64,000 nt of DNA from JAICSD01 sp035637115 (GTDB lineage: Bacteria > Acidobacteriota > Vicinamibacteria > Vicinamibacterales > 2-12-FULL-66-21), in NCBI GenBank assembly GCA_035637115.1, contig DASPXV010000019.1:14053-78052 (forward strand), in the 5' to 3' direction. Below the pieces are notes generated by a model. That model made no database searches, was not told where the DNA came from, and saw only the letters and a program-made list of their open reading frames with translations. This document shows positions 1 to 8,665 of the stretch, piece by piece; positions within the stretch are counted from its first letter, which is position 1, and the number at the start of each line of letters is the position of its first letter. The translations under genes and the position numbers were made by a program.

Positions 1-1086
1 CTTCGGGAAAGGATCGTCACCCGCGCGCCAGATGAAGACGGCGAGGACGATGGCGACGACCCAGCGCAGCACGCGCGGCAAAGGCGGAATCGCGATTGCC
101 GCCGCGACACCGGCAGCCAGGGCCAGCGCCGGCGCCGCCTGCACGAAGTACTGCGGCAGATTACGGCTGCCGTTGATCGCAATCGATGCGCACGCCACCG
201 CGACCCACGCGAGCGGAATCCAGGCGGCCCGCTTGCGGAAGCCTGCAATCAGCAGAACGATGCAGCCGAGTCCGCCGATGAACCAGAGCGCGTCGACGCG
301 CGCGTGCTGGATCGGGAACATGACCAGGTACCGCGCCATGTCGAGCGGGCCTGCATACGTCTCTCCCGAATAGTGCAGGTTGTAGACGATGGTCGCCTGG
401 TAGAGATCGTTGAGCGCGCCGCCGCGCCAGAACACCCAGAACAACGCGACAGGGATCACGAGCGACCCAAGCGCGAGACATACGAAGTCACGCACGCTGA
501 GTCCTCTCGACATCGCGAGCGCCAGCACGACCACCAGCACGTAGAGACCGGCGTTGTATTTCAGCGCAAAGGCAGCGCCGAGCAGCAGCCCTGCCACGAT
601 CGAGATGAGGGCGCCTTTAATAGCTTTGACGCCCTTGCCACCATTACTACCGACCGCGAGCGCCAGCGCGCCGGCGACCGCGAGCGCAATGAAGGTTTCA
701 CCCTGTGCGCGCACGCGAACGCCGCCGTACCGTCCAAGCGCTGGATCCGAGAGCAGCAAGAAGAACGACGCCGATAAGCCACCTGCCAGTGGACCGGCGA
801 TCTTGGTCCCGAGCGCCCACAGAAGCGCCGCAACCATCGCCGCGGCCGCGAAATCGGCGGCCGGCACGACGACATCGCGGGGGGAGATCCTGCGCAGCGC
901 GGCGTAGATGTAGTGAATACCCGGAGGCTTCTGGTCCCACGCGTCGCGGTACGCCAGCTCGCCGTGCAGAATCCGATCGCCGACGTATGCGTACAGCCCT
1001 TGGTCCGGCCCCATGGGCTGGACCAGCGACGGCAGCCGCACAATCAACAGTGCGGCGACGAGCGCCAGCAACAGGCGTGTGGACAT
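1..1086 (-). CDS. GT39-like multi-pass membrane glycosyltransferase, 3' end outside window
   Basis: The frame is open from an ATG at 1086 through the first base of the window, giving 362 residues without a stop; the C-terminus is cut off. The N-terminus is a hydrophobic helix, followed by a periplasmic loop with DQGLYAYVGDRILHGELAYR and then WDQKPPG, the acidic loop and KPPG signature of ArnT/PMT-type (GT39, GT-C fold) enzymes that take sugars from polyprenyl-phosphate carriers. Many alternating hydrophobic segments follow. It is divergent from the GT2 gene at 1141, which resembles polyprenyl-phosphate sugar synthases and could make its donor (inference). Sugar and acceptor cannot be read from the sequence. 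Confidence 0.8.
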   Translation of the reverse strand, partial: MSTRLLLALVAALLIVRLPSLVQPMGPDQGLYAYVGDRILHGELAYRDAWDQKPPGIHYIYAALRRISPRDVVVPAADFAAAAMVAALLWALGTKIAGPLAGGLSASFFLLLSDPALGRYGGVRVRAQGETFIALAVAGALALAVGSNGGKGVKAIKGALISIVAGLLLGAAFALKYNAGLYVLVVVLALAMSRGLSVRDFVCLALGSLVIPVALFWVFWRGGALNDLYQATIVYNLHYSGETYAGPLDMARYLVMFPIQHARVDALWFIGGLGCIVLLIAGFRKRAAWIPLAWVAVACASIAINGSRNLPQYFVQAAPALALAAGVAAAIAIPPLPRVLRWVVAIVLAVFIWRAGDDPFPK

Positions 1087-1115
1087 TCGGGGGATAGGCG
1101 AGCCGAACCGCATGA

Positions 1116-1121
1116 ATTATA
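1116..1121 (-). promoter_or_regulatory. candidate -10 box for the leftward GT39-like gene
   Basis: The minus strand reads TATAAT, a perfect -10 hexamer, 30 bp upstream of the ATG at 1086. No good -35 hexamer lies at 16-18 bp, so this is a partial match only. An overlapping TATAGT on the plus strand (1118-1123) could serve the gene at 1141. Confidence 0.35.
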
Positions 1122-1140
1122 GTGCTGGCGAGCCCTTTCC

Positions 1141-1896
1141 TTGTCAGCTCGCATTGCCACAGTCCCCGCGCTCGCGCTGGTGGTGCCCACTTACAACGAA
1201 CGCGACCGCCTTCCCGAGCTCGTCCGCGCGATCTTCGCCGCGTACGATACAGGGGGCATCGATGGCGAGCTCGTGATTGTCGACGACAATTCCCCCGACG
1301 GCACGGGGGCGGTCGCCGACGAGGTCGCGAAGAGCTTTCCGATTCGCGTGCTGCATCGTCCCGGCAAACTGGGACTCGGCACAGCCGTCGTGGAGGGCTT
1401 CAACGCTGCGGAAGCGGAGATCGTCGGCGTCATTGACGCGGACCTGAGTCACCCGCCCGAGCTCGTCCCGAAAATGCTGTCGATATTGCACGCCGAGCAC
1501 GCGGACATCGTCATTGGCAGCCGTTACGTACGCGGCGGCGGCACCGACGCGTGGGAAACATCGCGCGTGCTGATGTCGAAGTTTGCATGTGTGCTCGCCC
1601 GGGGCCTCACGCCCGTTCGGGACGCAACGTCGGGGTTCTTCCTGATGCATCGCGATCGCGCCCGCGGAGTGACCATCTCCGCCGGTGGCTTCAAGATCTG
1701 CCTCGAGTTGTTGATTCGGAGCGAGCCGCGCGTTGTCGTGGAGGTTCCGTACGTCTTCAGGGGACGCACGGCCGGCGAGAGCAAGATGAACTGGAAGGAA
1801 GCAGCCGGCTATCTGAAACAGCTGCGGGACCTATATGCCTACCGGCGCGTGCACCATCTCGCGCGGCCGCAGCACCGCGTCATCGCGCCGCGTTGA
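1141..1896 (+). CDS. GT2 glycosyltransferase, polyprenyl-phosphate mannose synthase-like
   Basis: This 251-residue protein has a GT-A fold of the dolichol-phosphate mannose synthase type: LALVVPTYNERDRLPELV at the N-terminus, VIVDDNSPDGT, and the DADLSHPPE metal-binding motif near residue 100. It ends in a short basic tail and shows no clear membrane segments, so it is probably a peripheral enzyme that loads a sugar on a polyprenyl phosphate. The only in-frame start close to the conserved N-terminus is TTG at 1141; no strong ribosome site is visible, so the start is uncertain. It converges on the radical SAM gene at 1880, with a 17-bp overlap of the 3' ends. Confidence 0.85.
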   Translation: MSARIATVPALALVVPTYNERDRLPELVRAIFAAYDTGGIDGELVIVDDNSPDGTGAVADEVAKSFPIRVLHRPGKLGLGTAVVEGFNAAEAEIVGVIDADLSHPPELVPKMLSILHAEHADIVIGSRYVRGGGTDAWETSRVLMSKFACVLARGLTPVRDATSGFFLMHRDRARGVTISAGGFKICLELLIRSEPRVVVEVPYVFRGRTAGESKMNWKEAAGYLKQLRDLYAYRRVHHLARPQHRVIAPR

Positions 1897-3334
1897 CCTT
1901 CGATCCGAAGATCGTGCGTGTCGCGATCTGCCCGAAGATCGAGGGTTTCGTCGTGGCGAGCTTCACCATGTCGCCGAAGCGGCTCGCCAGGTAGGCGGGG
2001 CGCATGAAGAACCGGCGCTTCGCGCGATTGATCGCGTCCATCACCACGTGTTCGTCGAGTCCGTTCCCGCGCAGCAGGTAGTACGAGTACTCCATGCGCG
2101 TCCAGTCTTCCTCTACGAGCAATCCGTCCCGGACCACCTTGTTGTAAAGCTCGGTGCCCGGGTAGGGGACCGCCGGGTAGAAGTTCGCGAAATCCGGATT
2201 CAGCTCGATCGCGTATTCGATTGTCTGGTTGATCGTCGCCGGCGATTCGCCCGGATATCCGAAGATGAAAAACGCGAACGAGCGGATGCCCGCATCGCGC
2301 ATGTTGTTGATCGCCGTTTGGATCTTCTGCCGCTCCAGGCGCTTGACCATCTCCTTGCGGATCTCTTCCGATTCGGTCTCGATGCCCATCGCGAGCATCC
2401 AGCAGCCCGCCTTACGCAGCCGGTGCACGAATGCCGGATCGGTGAGGTTGTCCGCGCGCGCGTTGCCGAACCATTGCACCGGCAGCTTCCTCGCGATCAG
2501 CTCGTCGCAGAACGCGGAGAACGACTTCACGTTCAGCGTGACCGTGTCGCCCCACAGGTAGAAAAAGTCGATGCCGAACTCGCGGTAGCCGCGCTCGATC
2601 TCGTCGACGAGCGCCTTCGGGCTGCGCTCGCGGAACTTGTGCCCCTGATGCACGGGAGCGACGCAGAAGTCGCACGCGTACGGGCAGCCGCGGCTCGTCT
2701 CCACGATCACATACGGCCGGTTGACGAGCGGAAGGCTGTAAGTGTGCAGCGGCACGAGGTCCCACGCGGGATACGGCATCTGCAGGAAGCCGGAATACGA
2801 GCCGTGCGCGGTGTGCTGGACGATCTGCTCGCCGCGCCGGAACGTGACGCTCGGCACCGTCGCCAGCGCGTCAATCGACTCGAGCCGGGCCAGGTTCAGC
2901 GCAGCTTCTTCCGGTTCGCCGACGAACATTCCATCCACGTCGCGCGCGCGCTGCATCGACGCCGCGGGTGTCGTCGAGGCGTGCGGCCCGAAGCAGAACA
3001 TCGGCGCGCCGAAGTGGCGTTTGATCTTCGCAATGGCGGCGACGTCGGCGTCCAGCGTCGGCGTGGTGCTTGGAAACAGAATCAGCGTGGGCTTGAAGCC
3101 TTCGCGATCGAGCTGGGCGATCAAGGCGTCAGCGCTTCGGCGCTCGGCCGTCAGATCGACGAGCCGGACGTCGCACCCCTGATCCCGCAGCAACGATGCA
3201 AGCAGGGCGAGCGTGTAAGGAGGCTTTGTGGTGCCGAGAACTTCCTCGCGCTCCTGGCAGCGGCCCTGCCGCGTGAAGGCGATGCCATTCACCAGCGGCG
3301 GATTCACGAGCAGCGTTTTGCGTCCGATGCTCAA
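1880..3334 (-). CDS. B12-binding-type radical SAM protein
   Basis: About 484 residues. The N-terminus (KTLLVNPPLVNG, then a Rossmann-like alternation) resembles the cobalamin-binding domain of class B radical SAM enzymes, although I see no DxHxxG motif, so cobalamin may be bound base-off or not at all. The radical SAM cluster is TSRGCPYACDFC with cysteines near residues 216, 220 and 223; a GIETESEEIRK strand and a FGYPGES segment follow, as in this family. The start is taken as TTG at 3334, which overlaps the upstream TGA in a TTGA junction, because an upstream extension would only read a shadow frame of the neighbouring gene. It is translationally coupled to the SPASM-type radical SAM gene upstream. 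Substrate unknown; it is the last gene of the long glycan operon. Confidence 0.85.
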   Translation of the reverse strand: MSIGRKTLLVNPPLVNGIAFTRQGRCQEREEVLGTTKPPYTLALLASLLRDQGCDVRLVDLTAERRSADALIAQLDREGFKPTLILFPSTTPTLDADVAAIAKIKRHFGAPMFCFGPHASTTPAASMQRARDVDGMFVGEPEEAALNLARLESIDALATVPSVTFRRGEQIVQHTAHGSYSGFLQMPYPAWDLVPLHTYSLPLVNRPYVIVETSRGCPYACDFCVAPVHQGHKFRERSPKALVDEIERGYREFGIDFFYLWGDTVTLNVKSFSAFCDELIARKLPVQWFGNARADNLTDPAFVHRLRKAGCWMLAMGIETESEEIRKEMVKRLERQKIQTAINNMRDAGIRSFAFFIFGYPGESPATINQTIEYAIELNPDFANFYPAVPYPGTELYNKVVRDGLLVEEDWTRMEYSYYLLRGNGLDEHVVMDAINRAKRRFFMRPAYLASRFGDMVKLATTKPSIFGQIATRTIFGSKVNAAR

Positions 3335-4560
3335 TTGTGGACCACCGTCATCGGGATGGCGCGGCGCTTCGGAAGATTTGCGGTCGCGACTGCCGGCTCC
3401 GGTGCGAGCTCCACCTTGCAGCAGCGCCGGCAGACGGGGAAGATCCCGTGTTCGAGAAGCCGCCGCCGCATCTCGACGAACTGCTCGCCGTTCCAGATTT
3501 CTTCGAGGGAGGACTGCGTCAGATCGCCGACTTCGACGCGGATGAACGGACAGAAATACATCTTGCCCGAGAACGACACGCGCGCGTGCAGGAACGGGTA
3601 AAGACAGCGCCCGTTCAACTTCGTGCCCGGCGTGTAGTAGCTGTCGATCAACGGCTCGTGCACCTTGGGCCGGAAGTCGAACAGAATATTCCGCTCGTGG
3701 CACTTGGCGGCAAGCGCCGCAACCTTTTCGCGGACGCGCGCGACGTCGAGTCCGGGATCACGCGTGACGAACGTCGCGATGACGGACGCATCAGGCGCAC
3801 CGATGATCTTCACCGTCTCGGCGACTTCTTCCGGCGTGCTGAACATCAGGTGATTCAGCCCGATCGCATCCACGCCGAGCTCCTCTGCCACGTCCACCAT
3901 GCGATCGAGTGCGTCCAGGCTCTCGTGCGCGACCGTCGTGTTGATGCTGACGCGCAGTGGCGCGCCTTTCTTCCTGGCCGCTGCCTGCAGTCGCTGCAAC
4001 CCCTGCGTCGTCCGCTCGAACGTCCCTTTCAGGCCGCGCGCGGCGTCGTGCAGATCCTTCGGACCGTCCACGGAGACGCTGATGTGCTTCAGAAAACCTT
4101 TGGCGGCGAGCTCCGCCAGCGCATCGGCGCGTTCGTCGGTGATGATGGTGCCGTTTGTCGTCAGATACCCGCACGCGTAGCCCTTCGTGCGGAAGAGATC
4201 GAGCACGGACATGATGTCCTTGCGCATGAAGATCTCGCCGCCGGTGAGGCTCACCTGGAAGCCATTCTGATCGGGGAACGCCTTGGCGAGCGCCTCGAGG
4301 CTGAGCTCCTGCCGCCATTCGCCTTCGAGATTCAGCAGATCGCCGACGTAGCAGAACTCGCAGTGCAGGTTGCACCGCATTGTCGCTTCGTAAACCGCGC
4401 CCATGGGCAGCCGATCCGCGCGCCCGTCCCCCGCGTCGAGGAAGCGCTGGATTCGGCCCTCATACTTGCGGCGGCGGAAGCGCGCCCACGCATGACGTGC
4501 GGCGGGCAGCGCGCGCGCGTGCGTCGCGAGTCGGTCGCGCAGTTTACGAACCAGGACCAT
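3331..4560 (-). CDS. radical SAM protein with SPASM-like C-terminus
   Basis: This 409-residue protein carries the cluster MRCNLHCEFC (cysteines 63, 67 and 70) after a basic N-terminal arm. SLTGGEIFMRKD and SVSVDGPKDLHD are typical radical SAM core motifs. The C-terminus holds further cysteines (NGRCLYPF, YFCPF, CRRCC) arranged like a SPASM or twitch auxiliary-cluster domain. ATG 4560 is used; it overlaps the upstream GT39-like gene by 17 bp. It sits between that membrane glycosyltransferase and a B12-type radical SAM gene. The family includes peptide-, lipid- and sugar-modifying enzymes, and the substrate cannot be assigned; a glycan or lipid-linked sugar is an inference from context. Confidence 0.85.
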   Translation of the reverse strand: MVLVRKLRDRLATHARALPAARHAWARFRRRKYEGRIQRFLDAGDGRADRLPMGAVYEATMRCNLHCEFCYVGDLLNLEGEWRQELSLEALAKAFPDQNGFQVSLTGGEIFMRKDIMSVLDLFRTKGYACGYLTTNGTIITDERADALAELAAKGFLKHISVSVDGPKDLHDAARGLKGTFERTTQGLQRLQAAARKKGAPLRVSINTTVAHESLDALDRMVDVAEELGVDAIGLNHLMFSTPEEVAETVKIIGAPDASVIATFVTRDPGLDVARVREKVAALAAKCHERNILFDFRPKVHEPLIDSYYTPGTKLNGRCLYPFLHARVSFSGKMYFCPFIRVEVGDLTQSSLEEIWNGEQFVEMRRRLLEHGIFPVCRRCCKVELAPEPAVATANLPKRRAIPMTVVHN

Positions 4561-6301
4561 CGATCTGCCAGATCTCCACGGTCGGACCGGGACGCTCGAG
4601 CGCCGCGACGATCCGGACATCGGTGTTGTGCAGGAAAGGCTCGGCCCGCGGGCCGTTGCCGGGCTCCGCGGCGTTCCGGTACGGTGAAAACACGGCTATT
4701 CGCCGGCCCTCCCGGGCCAGAGCCGCAAGAAACGGCAACGTTGCAGGGTCGCGACCATTGTACCGTTTCAGCACGACGAAAGCCACGTGTTCGCGCCTGA
4801 GCCGCTGCAGGGGGTCCGCACCGCCGAGCTGGTCGATCGGAAGGTAGAGCTTGTCTGCATCGAGACCATAGCCGAGATAAATGATGCGATAGGCCGGGGA
4901 AGGATATGGCGTTCGCTCGATCTGCAGGCGTGTCTTTGTCGGCATTTCCTTTCCGGAGCGCTCAACGGCTTCCCTCAACACCCCGGCCGTTGACTCCATC
5001 GGCACCGAATAGGGCTGCGTCAGGATGGTCGCGCCGGATGGCACGTGCGTGGTGATGAAGCGCAGCGCGAGCGTCCGCGTGTCAGTCTGGGTAATAAACC
5101 GATCGGCCTCGCAGCTCTCCAGCGCCGCCGGTACCACGCACGTCGTCAGCAGGATCGGCGCAAGCAGCGTGGGACCGACGCGAATGCTCCCGAACTCCGC
5201 GATAGCCTGCCCCGCGAAGAGCGCCATGAAGGGCACCACCGGTACGAGATATCGGCTCGCCGGAAACGTGCCCGCGATGAAAAGCAGGAACGGAGCTGCG
5301 AACGACAGCAGCCATGCTGTCCGGATCGGATCACGTCGCACGCCGATGACGATCCCGATGGCCGCGAGTACGGCACACGGCGCTCCGACAGTGTCCAGAA
5401 GCAGGAGCTTCCCGTAGCGCGCAGCACTTCGCACGTAACCCAGGTTCTCAACCGCGCGGTCGACCACGATCTGCCGGTTCGCCAGCACGTCGCGGATCGC
5501 GGTCGCGGGCTCAATCAGGATGAACGGTGACAGCGCGAAGAAGACGACGGCGCTCACGATCGCAGCAATCGCAACACGCTTGATTGCTTCCGCTCCCGTG
5601 GCTGCGCCTCGTGCGGCCGACCACGCCAGCGGGATCGCCAGAAAGATCGCGTAGTAGTGCGTCGAAAATGCGATGCCGGTAAGGGCCGCCGCGACGAGCA
5701 GACTCCTGTAGCTTCCGCCTTCAGGCGGAAGATCCTTTTTACGCGGAAGGGTCCAGAGACGCTCGTAGGCAAGATACGCAAGGATGACCAGCAGAGTCAC
5801 CGGCACGTCGTGCTTCACGTAATGCGAGTTGAGGACGTGCAGCGGAGCGACCGCGAGAAGAAGCCCTGCGATGAGTCCGACAGCGCGTCCGCTGATGCGC
5901 GCCGTCAGCACGGCGGTCGCGGTCGCCGTCGCCGCTCCGATCAGCGCGGTCAGCAGCCGGCCGGCCACGAAGACGCGGGTTGGATCGAGAAAGAACTCAC
6001 GCTGGAACGCGCCAACGGACTCCATCGCCCCCATCGCCACCGCGACGAGCGCCGTCAGCCCCTCCCACGCGAACAGTGCGTAAAAGTAGAACGACGGGTA
6101 AAGGAAGTTGTGGGGATTCAGATCCCCCTTCGCGAACGCCAGCGCCCGCGACATGATCGCCACTTCGTCCGGGTTGTACACCGCCGGCAGTCCGTATCGC
6201 ATTCCGTACATCCGTAACGCCAGCGCGATCGCTGCGATCAGCAACAGACCACCCCGATAACCACGCCACAAACCAGAACGGACCAACACAGACTTGTTCA
6301 T
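4544..6301 (-). CDS. GT39-family membrane glycosyltransferase
   Basis: This protein has 585 residues from the ATG at 6301. A first membrane helix is followed by GLPAVYNPDEVAIMSRALAF, the acidic first periplasmic loop of PMT/ArnT-like enzymes, and about ten further hydrophobic segments. The C-terminal roughly 170 residues are soluble and probably extracytoplasmic. It lies 5 bp downstream of a flippase gene, which fits a lipid-linked sugar being flipped and then used outside. Near residues 191-197 the DNA carries a short palindrome (5712-5731) that adds a KDLPPEGGSYRSL-type cytoplasmic loop and looks inserted. Confidence 0.8.
   Translation of the reverse strand: MNKSVLVRSGLWRGYRGGLLLIAAIALALRMYGMRYGLPAVYNPDEVAIMSRALAFAKGDLNPHNFLYPSFYFYALFAWEGLTALVAVAMGAMESVGAFQREFFLDPTRVFVAGRLLTALIGAATATATAVLTARISGRAVGLIAGLLLAVAPLHVLNSHYVKHDVPVTLLVILAYLAYERLWTLPRKKDLPPEGGSYRSLLVAAALTGIAFSTHYYAIFLAIPLAWSAARGAATGAEAIKRVAIAAIVSAVVFFALSPFILIEPATAIRDVLANRQIVVDRAVENLGYVRSAARYGKLLLLDTVGAPCAVLAAIGIVIGVRRDPIRTAWLLSFAAPFLLFIAGTFPASRYLVPVVPFMALFAGQAIAEFGSIRVGPTLLAPILLTTCVVPAALESCEADRFITQTDTRTLALRFITTHVPSGATILTQPYSVPMESTAGVLREAVERSGKEMPTKTRLQIERTPYPSPAYRIIYLGYGLDADKLYLPIDQLGGADPLQRLRREHVAFVVLKRYNGRDPATLPFLAALAREGRRIAVFSPYRNAAEPGNGPRAEPFLHNTDVRIVAALERPGPTVEIWQIDGPGS
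5712..5731. repeat. short palindromic element inside coding sequence
   Basis: CTTCCGCCT and AGGCGGAAG form a 9-bp inverted repeat with a 2-nt loop. On the coding (minus) strand it is translated as part of a loop between membrane helices. In a high-GC genome a palindrome of this form in a hydrophilic loop suggests a REP/MITE-like insertion that kept the frame (inference). Confidence 0.5.
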
Positions 6302-6306
6302 CGCGG

Positions 6307-7893
6307 TTACTCGGGCGTCCCGATGTCGGTCGCTACGATTTCCCCGGCCATCTCGGTGCTGTCGGGCGACGTGACGCCGGCCGGGATTGGCGTTCCGCGT
6401 GCGCGCAGCGCGCGCAGCGTTCGCAATTCGGCCGCGTGGAAGAACCCGGTCGCGGCAAGGAGTCCGGCGAACACCGCGATGACGGTCGCGCCTCGCGTGA
6501 AGACGTCCGGCAGGTGCGCCATCGTGGACCTCGGATCGACTGCGAGCCGCACGGAAGGCAACTGGCGCGCGATGATGCAGGCGATGACCGCCGCCGCGCA
6601 GGCTCGCACGATACGATTCCACTCGTAACGGATCGGATAAAACCGCTGCGACAGCCGATACCCGAGTACCGCCTGCACAGCGTACGCTGCGCCGTTGGCC
6701 CACGCGGCCCCGATGATTCCGTAGCGTGGAATCCACAGGAAGTTGAGGCCGACATTGATCGCGGCGGCGGCAATCGTCGCGACAGGGTAGAACTGCGTGT
6801 GCCTCGTGATGTTGAGGCCGATCGATGTCAGGAGATAGATCCCCTGCAGGAACACGCCGATCGACGTCCACGTGATGACGATCGCGACGTCCCTCCATCG
6901 CGGATCGTCCGGCGCGATCAGACGTCCGTGCAGCATGGCCGCGGCCGCGTCGCGCCCGACCGCGGAGAGGCCGGCTGTGAGCAGTGCAAGGGCCGCGACC
7001 GCATACGTCGTGACCTTCCGGAACACGCGTGGCGCATCCGCTTCGCGGATCGTCGCGTAATAGAACGGCGCCCACGCGGATTCGAACGCACTCAGGAACA
7101 GCTTCTGCGTCAGCCCGAACGACACCGACATGTTGTACACGCCGATGTTCTCGAGCGAGGTGAAGATCGGCAGAATGAACTTGTCGCCGACCGCGGTAAT
7201 CTGCTGCGCGGCTGCGTGCGGCACCCGCGGCAATCCGAACGCGAGAGAGTCGCGCAGCACGGCCCGCGAAAACAGCGGCCGCAGCAGTGGCGCGAACCAG
7301 CGGCCGAGCACCGCGAGGATGCCAAGCGTCACCAGGAGATCGGCCAGATAGAGTCCCGTCACGCCCATGTCCGCCTTCGTCACGAGCAGCAGGCGCACGA
7401 CGATGGTCGCCACCGAGCGCACCAGCGTCATCAGGCTGAACGTTTTCGCGCGTTGCTCCATGCGGAGCACGTGAAACGGGATGAACGTGAAGCCGATTGC
7501 GAACGTGTTGAGCAGCATCAACCGAAGCGCCGCGGTGTATGCCGGCGTGTCCAGCAGCGCTCGGGACAGTGCGGGCGCCGCCAGCAGCAGGATGGCGATG
7601 ACGCCGCCATCGAGAGCGAGAAGGAAAAAGAAAATCGTGCTCGCCAGCTTCTGCCGGCCCGCTTCGTCATCCGCGTCGTAGAAGAAGCGCATGAACGAGC
7701 CGTCGAGCCCGAACCGGAAGACGATCTTCGCTACGACCTCGATGCCGCCGAGGATCCCGATGGCGCCGTAGTCGCCGGCGCTGAAGTACGTGACGTAGAC
7801 GCTGAGGAGGAAGAAGTTGACGATCGAAACGGCCACGTCGCCGAGGCCGTAGACGGTGATGTTCTTCGAGAGCTCGCGGATCCTTCGAAACAC
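6307..7893 (-). CDS. polysaccharide flippase (MOP superfamily, Wzx-like)
   Basis: 528 residues from a GTG start. The protein begins RELSKNITVYGLGDVAVSIV and contains 12-14 regularly spaced hydrophobic helices. The pattern is that of Wzx/oligosaccharide flippases of the MOP exporter superfamily: an opening amphipathic helix, a loop with FRFGLDGSFMRFFYDAD, and paired helices. Such proteins move undecaprenyl-linked oligosaccharides across the cytoplasmic membrane. It is followed after 5 bp by a GT39-like gene and preceded by a methyltransferase gene. The C-terminal tail is hydrophilic. Confidence 0.85.
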   Translation of the reverse strand: MFRRIRELSKNITVYGLGDVAVSIVNFFLLSVYVTYFSAGDYGAIGILGGIEVVAKIVFRFGLDGSFMRFFYDADDEAGRQKLASTIFFFLLALDGGVIAILLLAAPALSRALLDTPAYTAALRLMLLNTFAIGFTFIPFHVLRMEQRAKTFSLMTLVRSVATIVVRLLLVTKADMGVTGLYLADLLVTLGILAVLGRWFAPLLRPLFSRAVLRDSLAFGLPRVPHAAAQQITAVGDKFILPIFTSLENIGVYNMSVSFGLTQKLFLSAFESAWAPFYYATIREADAPRVFRKVTTYAVAALALLTAGLSAVGRDAAAAMLHGRLIAPDDPRWRDVAIVITWTSIGVFLQGIYLLTSIGLNITRHTQFYPVATIAAAAINVGLNFLWIPRYGIIGAAWANGAAYAVQAVLGYRLSQRFYPIRYEWNRIVRACAAAVIACIIARQLPSVRLAVDPRSTMAHLPDVFTRGATVIAVFAGLLAATGFFHAAELRTLRALRARGTPIPAGVTSPDSTEMAGEIVATDIGTPE

Positions 7894-7918
7894 AGCTGTC
7901 AGTGGCGACTGTCGTCGC

Positions 7919-8626
7919 CTAGGCCTTACGGAACGTAAGCAGGTTCAGGAAGCACCAGCCCGGCACCGGCAGCAGGCGCGTGAGCGCGCGGTGCAGCGGC
8001 GCGAGCGCGCGCGGGTTGCGGCGCACGAAATGCGTGACGATTGGAAGCGTCGGGAAGATTCCCTGCCGATTGACCAGCGTGAAGCCGGCGCGCCGCGCGA
8101 GCGTGATGTATTCCCCCGCCGGCCGATCGCCAGGATGCTTCAACTCCGAGGCGGTGCGAATCAGCCGGCCGCGCAGCAGGAACTGGATGCGCGACTGCAG
8201 GTGCGCCAGGTTGGGGACGGATACGAGCAGCTCGCCGCCGGGGCGCAGGACGCGGAAGAGTTCCGCGAGCGCACGCGGCTGGTCTTCGAACGCGAGATGT
8301 TCGAGCACGTCGAGGCACAGCGCACGCTCGAACGCAGCCTCTGGAAACGGCAGCGCCGTCAGCGATCCCTGCGTGACGCGATCAGACGCGTAGTTCGCGT
8401 CGACTCCTGTGATCGCGATTCTTCCCGCGTATTCATCCACGAGGACGCCTTCGCCACAGCCTGCGTCGAGCACGCGCGTCTGTGCCGGCAACGCGTCGAG
8501 ATAGCGCCGGACTGCTTCAAGTTTCGCGAGATAGGTAGGGTAGTAGTCCCAGGAAGGGTCTGGCGTGCGGTGATAGTCCCCGCGCGCCGCGTATTCACCG
8601 CGGCGCAGCGTCTCGGGCCTGGACAT
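7919..8626 (-). CDS. class I SAM-dependent methyltransferase
   Basis: 235 residues. Motif I is RVLDAGCGEGVLVDEYAG near residue 51, followed by an acidic residue at the end of strand 2 (ITGVDAN), LCLDVLEHL, and LRPGGELLVSVPN; together these are a class I SAM methyltransferase of the Methyltransf_11 type. The C-terminus (FVRRNPRALAPLHRALTRLL) is basic and amphipathic and may touch the membrane. In this cluster a role in capping or decorating a lipid-linked glycan is likely but not shown. Confidence 0.85.
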   Translation of the reverse strand: MSRPETLRRGEYAARGDYHRTPDPSWDYYPTYLAKLEAVRRYLDALPAQTRVLDAGCGEGVLVDEYAGRIAITGVDANYASDRVTQGSLTALPFPEAAFERALCLDVLEHLAFEDQPRALAELFRVLRPGGELLVSVPNLAHLQSRIQFLLRGRLIRTASELKHPGDRPAGEYITLARRAGFTLVNRQGIFPTLPIVTHFVRRNPRALAPLHRALTRLLPVPGWCFLNLLTFRKA

Positions 8627-8665
8627 TGTGGGAATTGTACAGGCCCGACCCCGAAAGCCTAAAGT

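Noticed and set aside
1835..3601. Long plus-strand open frame across the radical SAM gene
   Set aside because: It is antisense to a gene with clear motifs and its composition is Arg/His-rich, typical of a GC-rich shadow frame.
6436..7938. 500-residue plus-strand open frame over the flippase gene
   Set aside because: No recognisable motif, strongly charged Arg/Asp composition, and fully antisense to a well-supported membrane protein.
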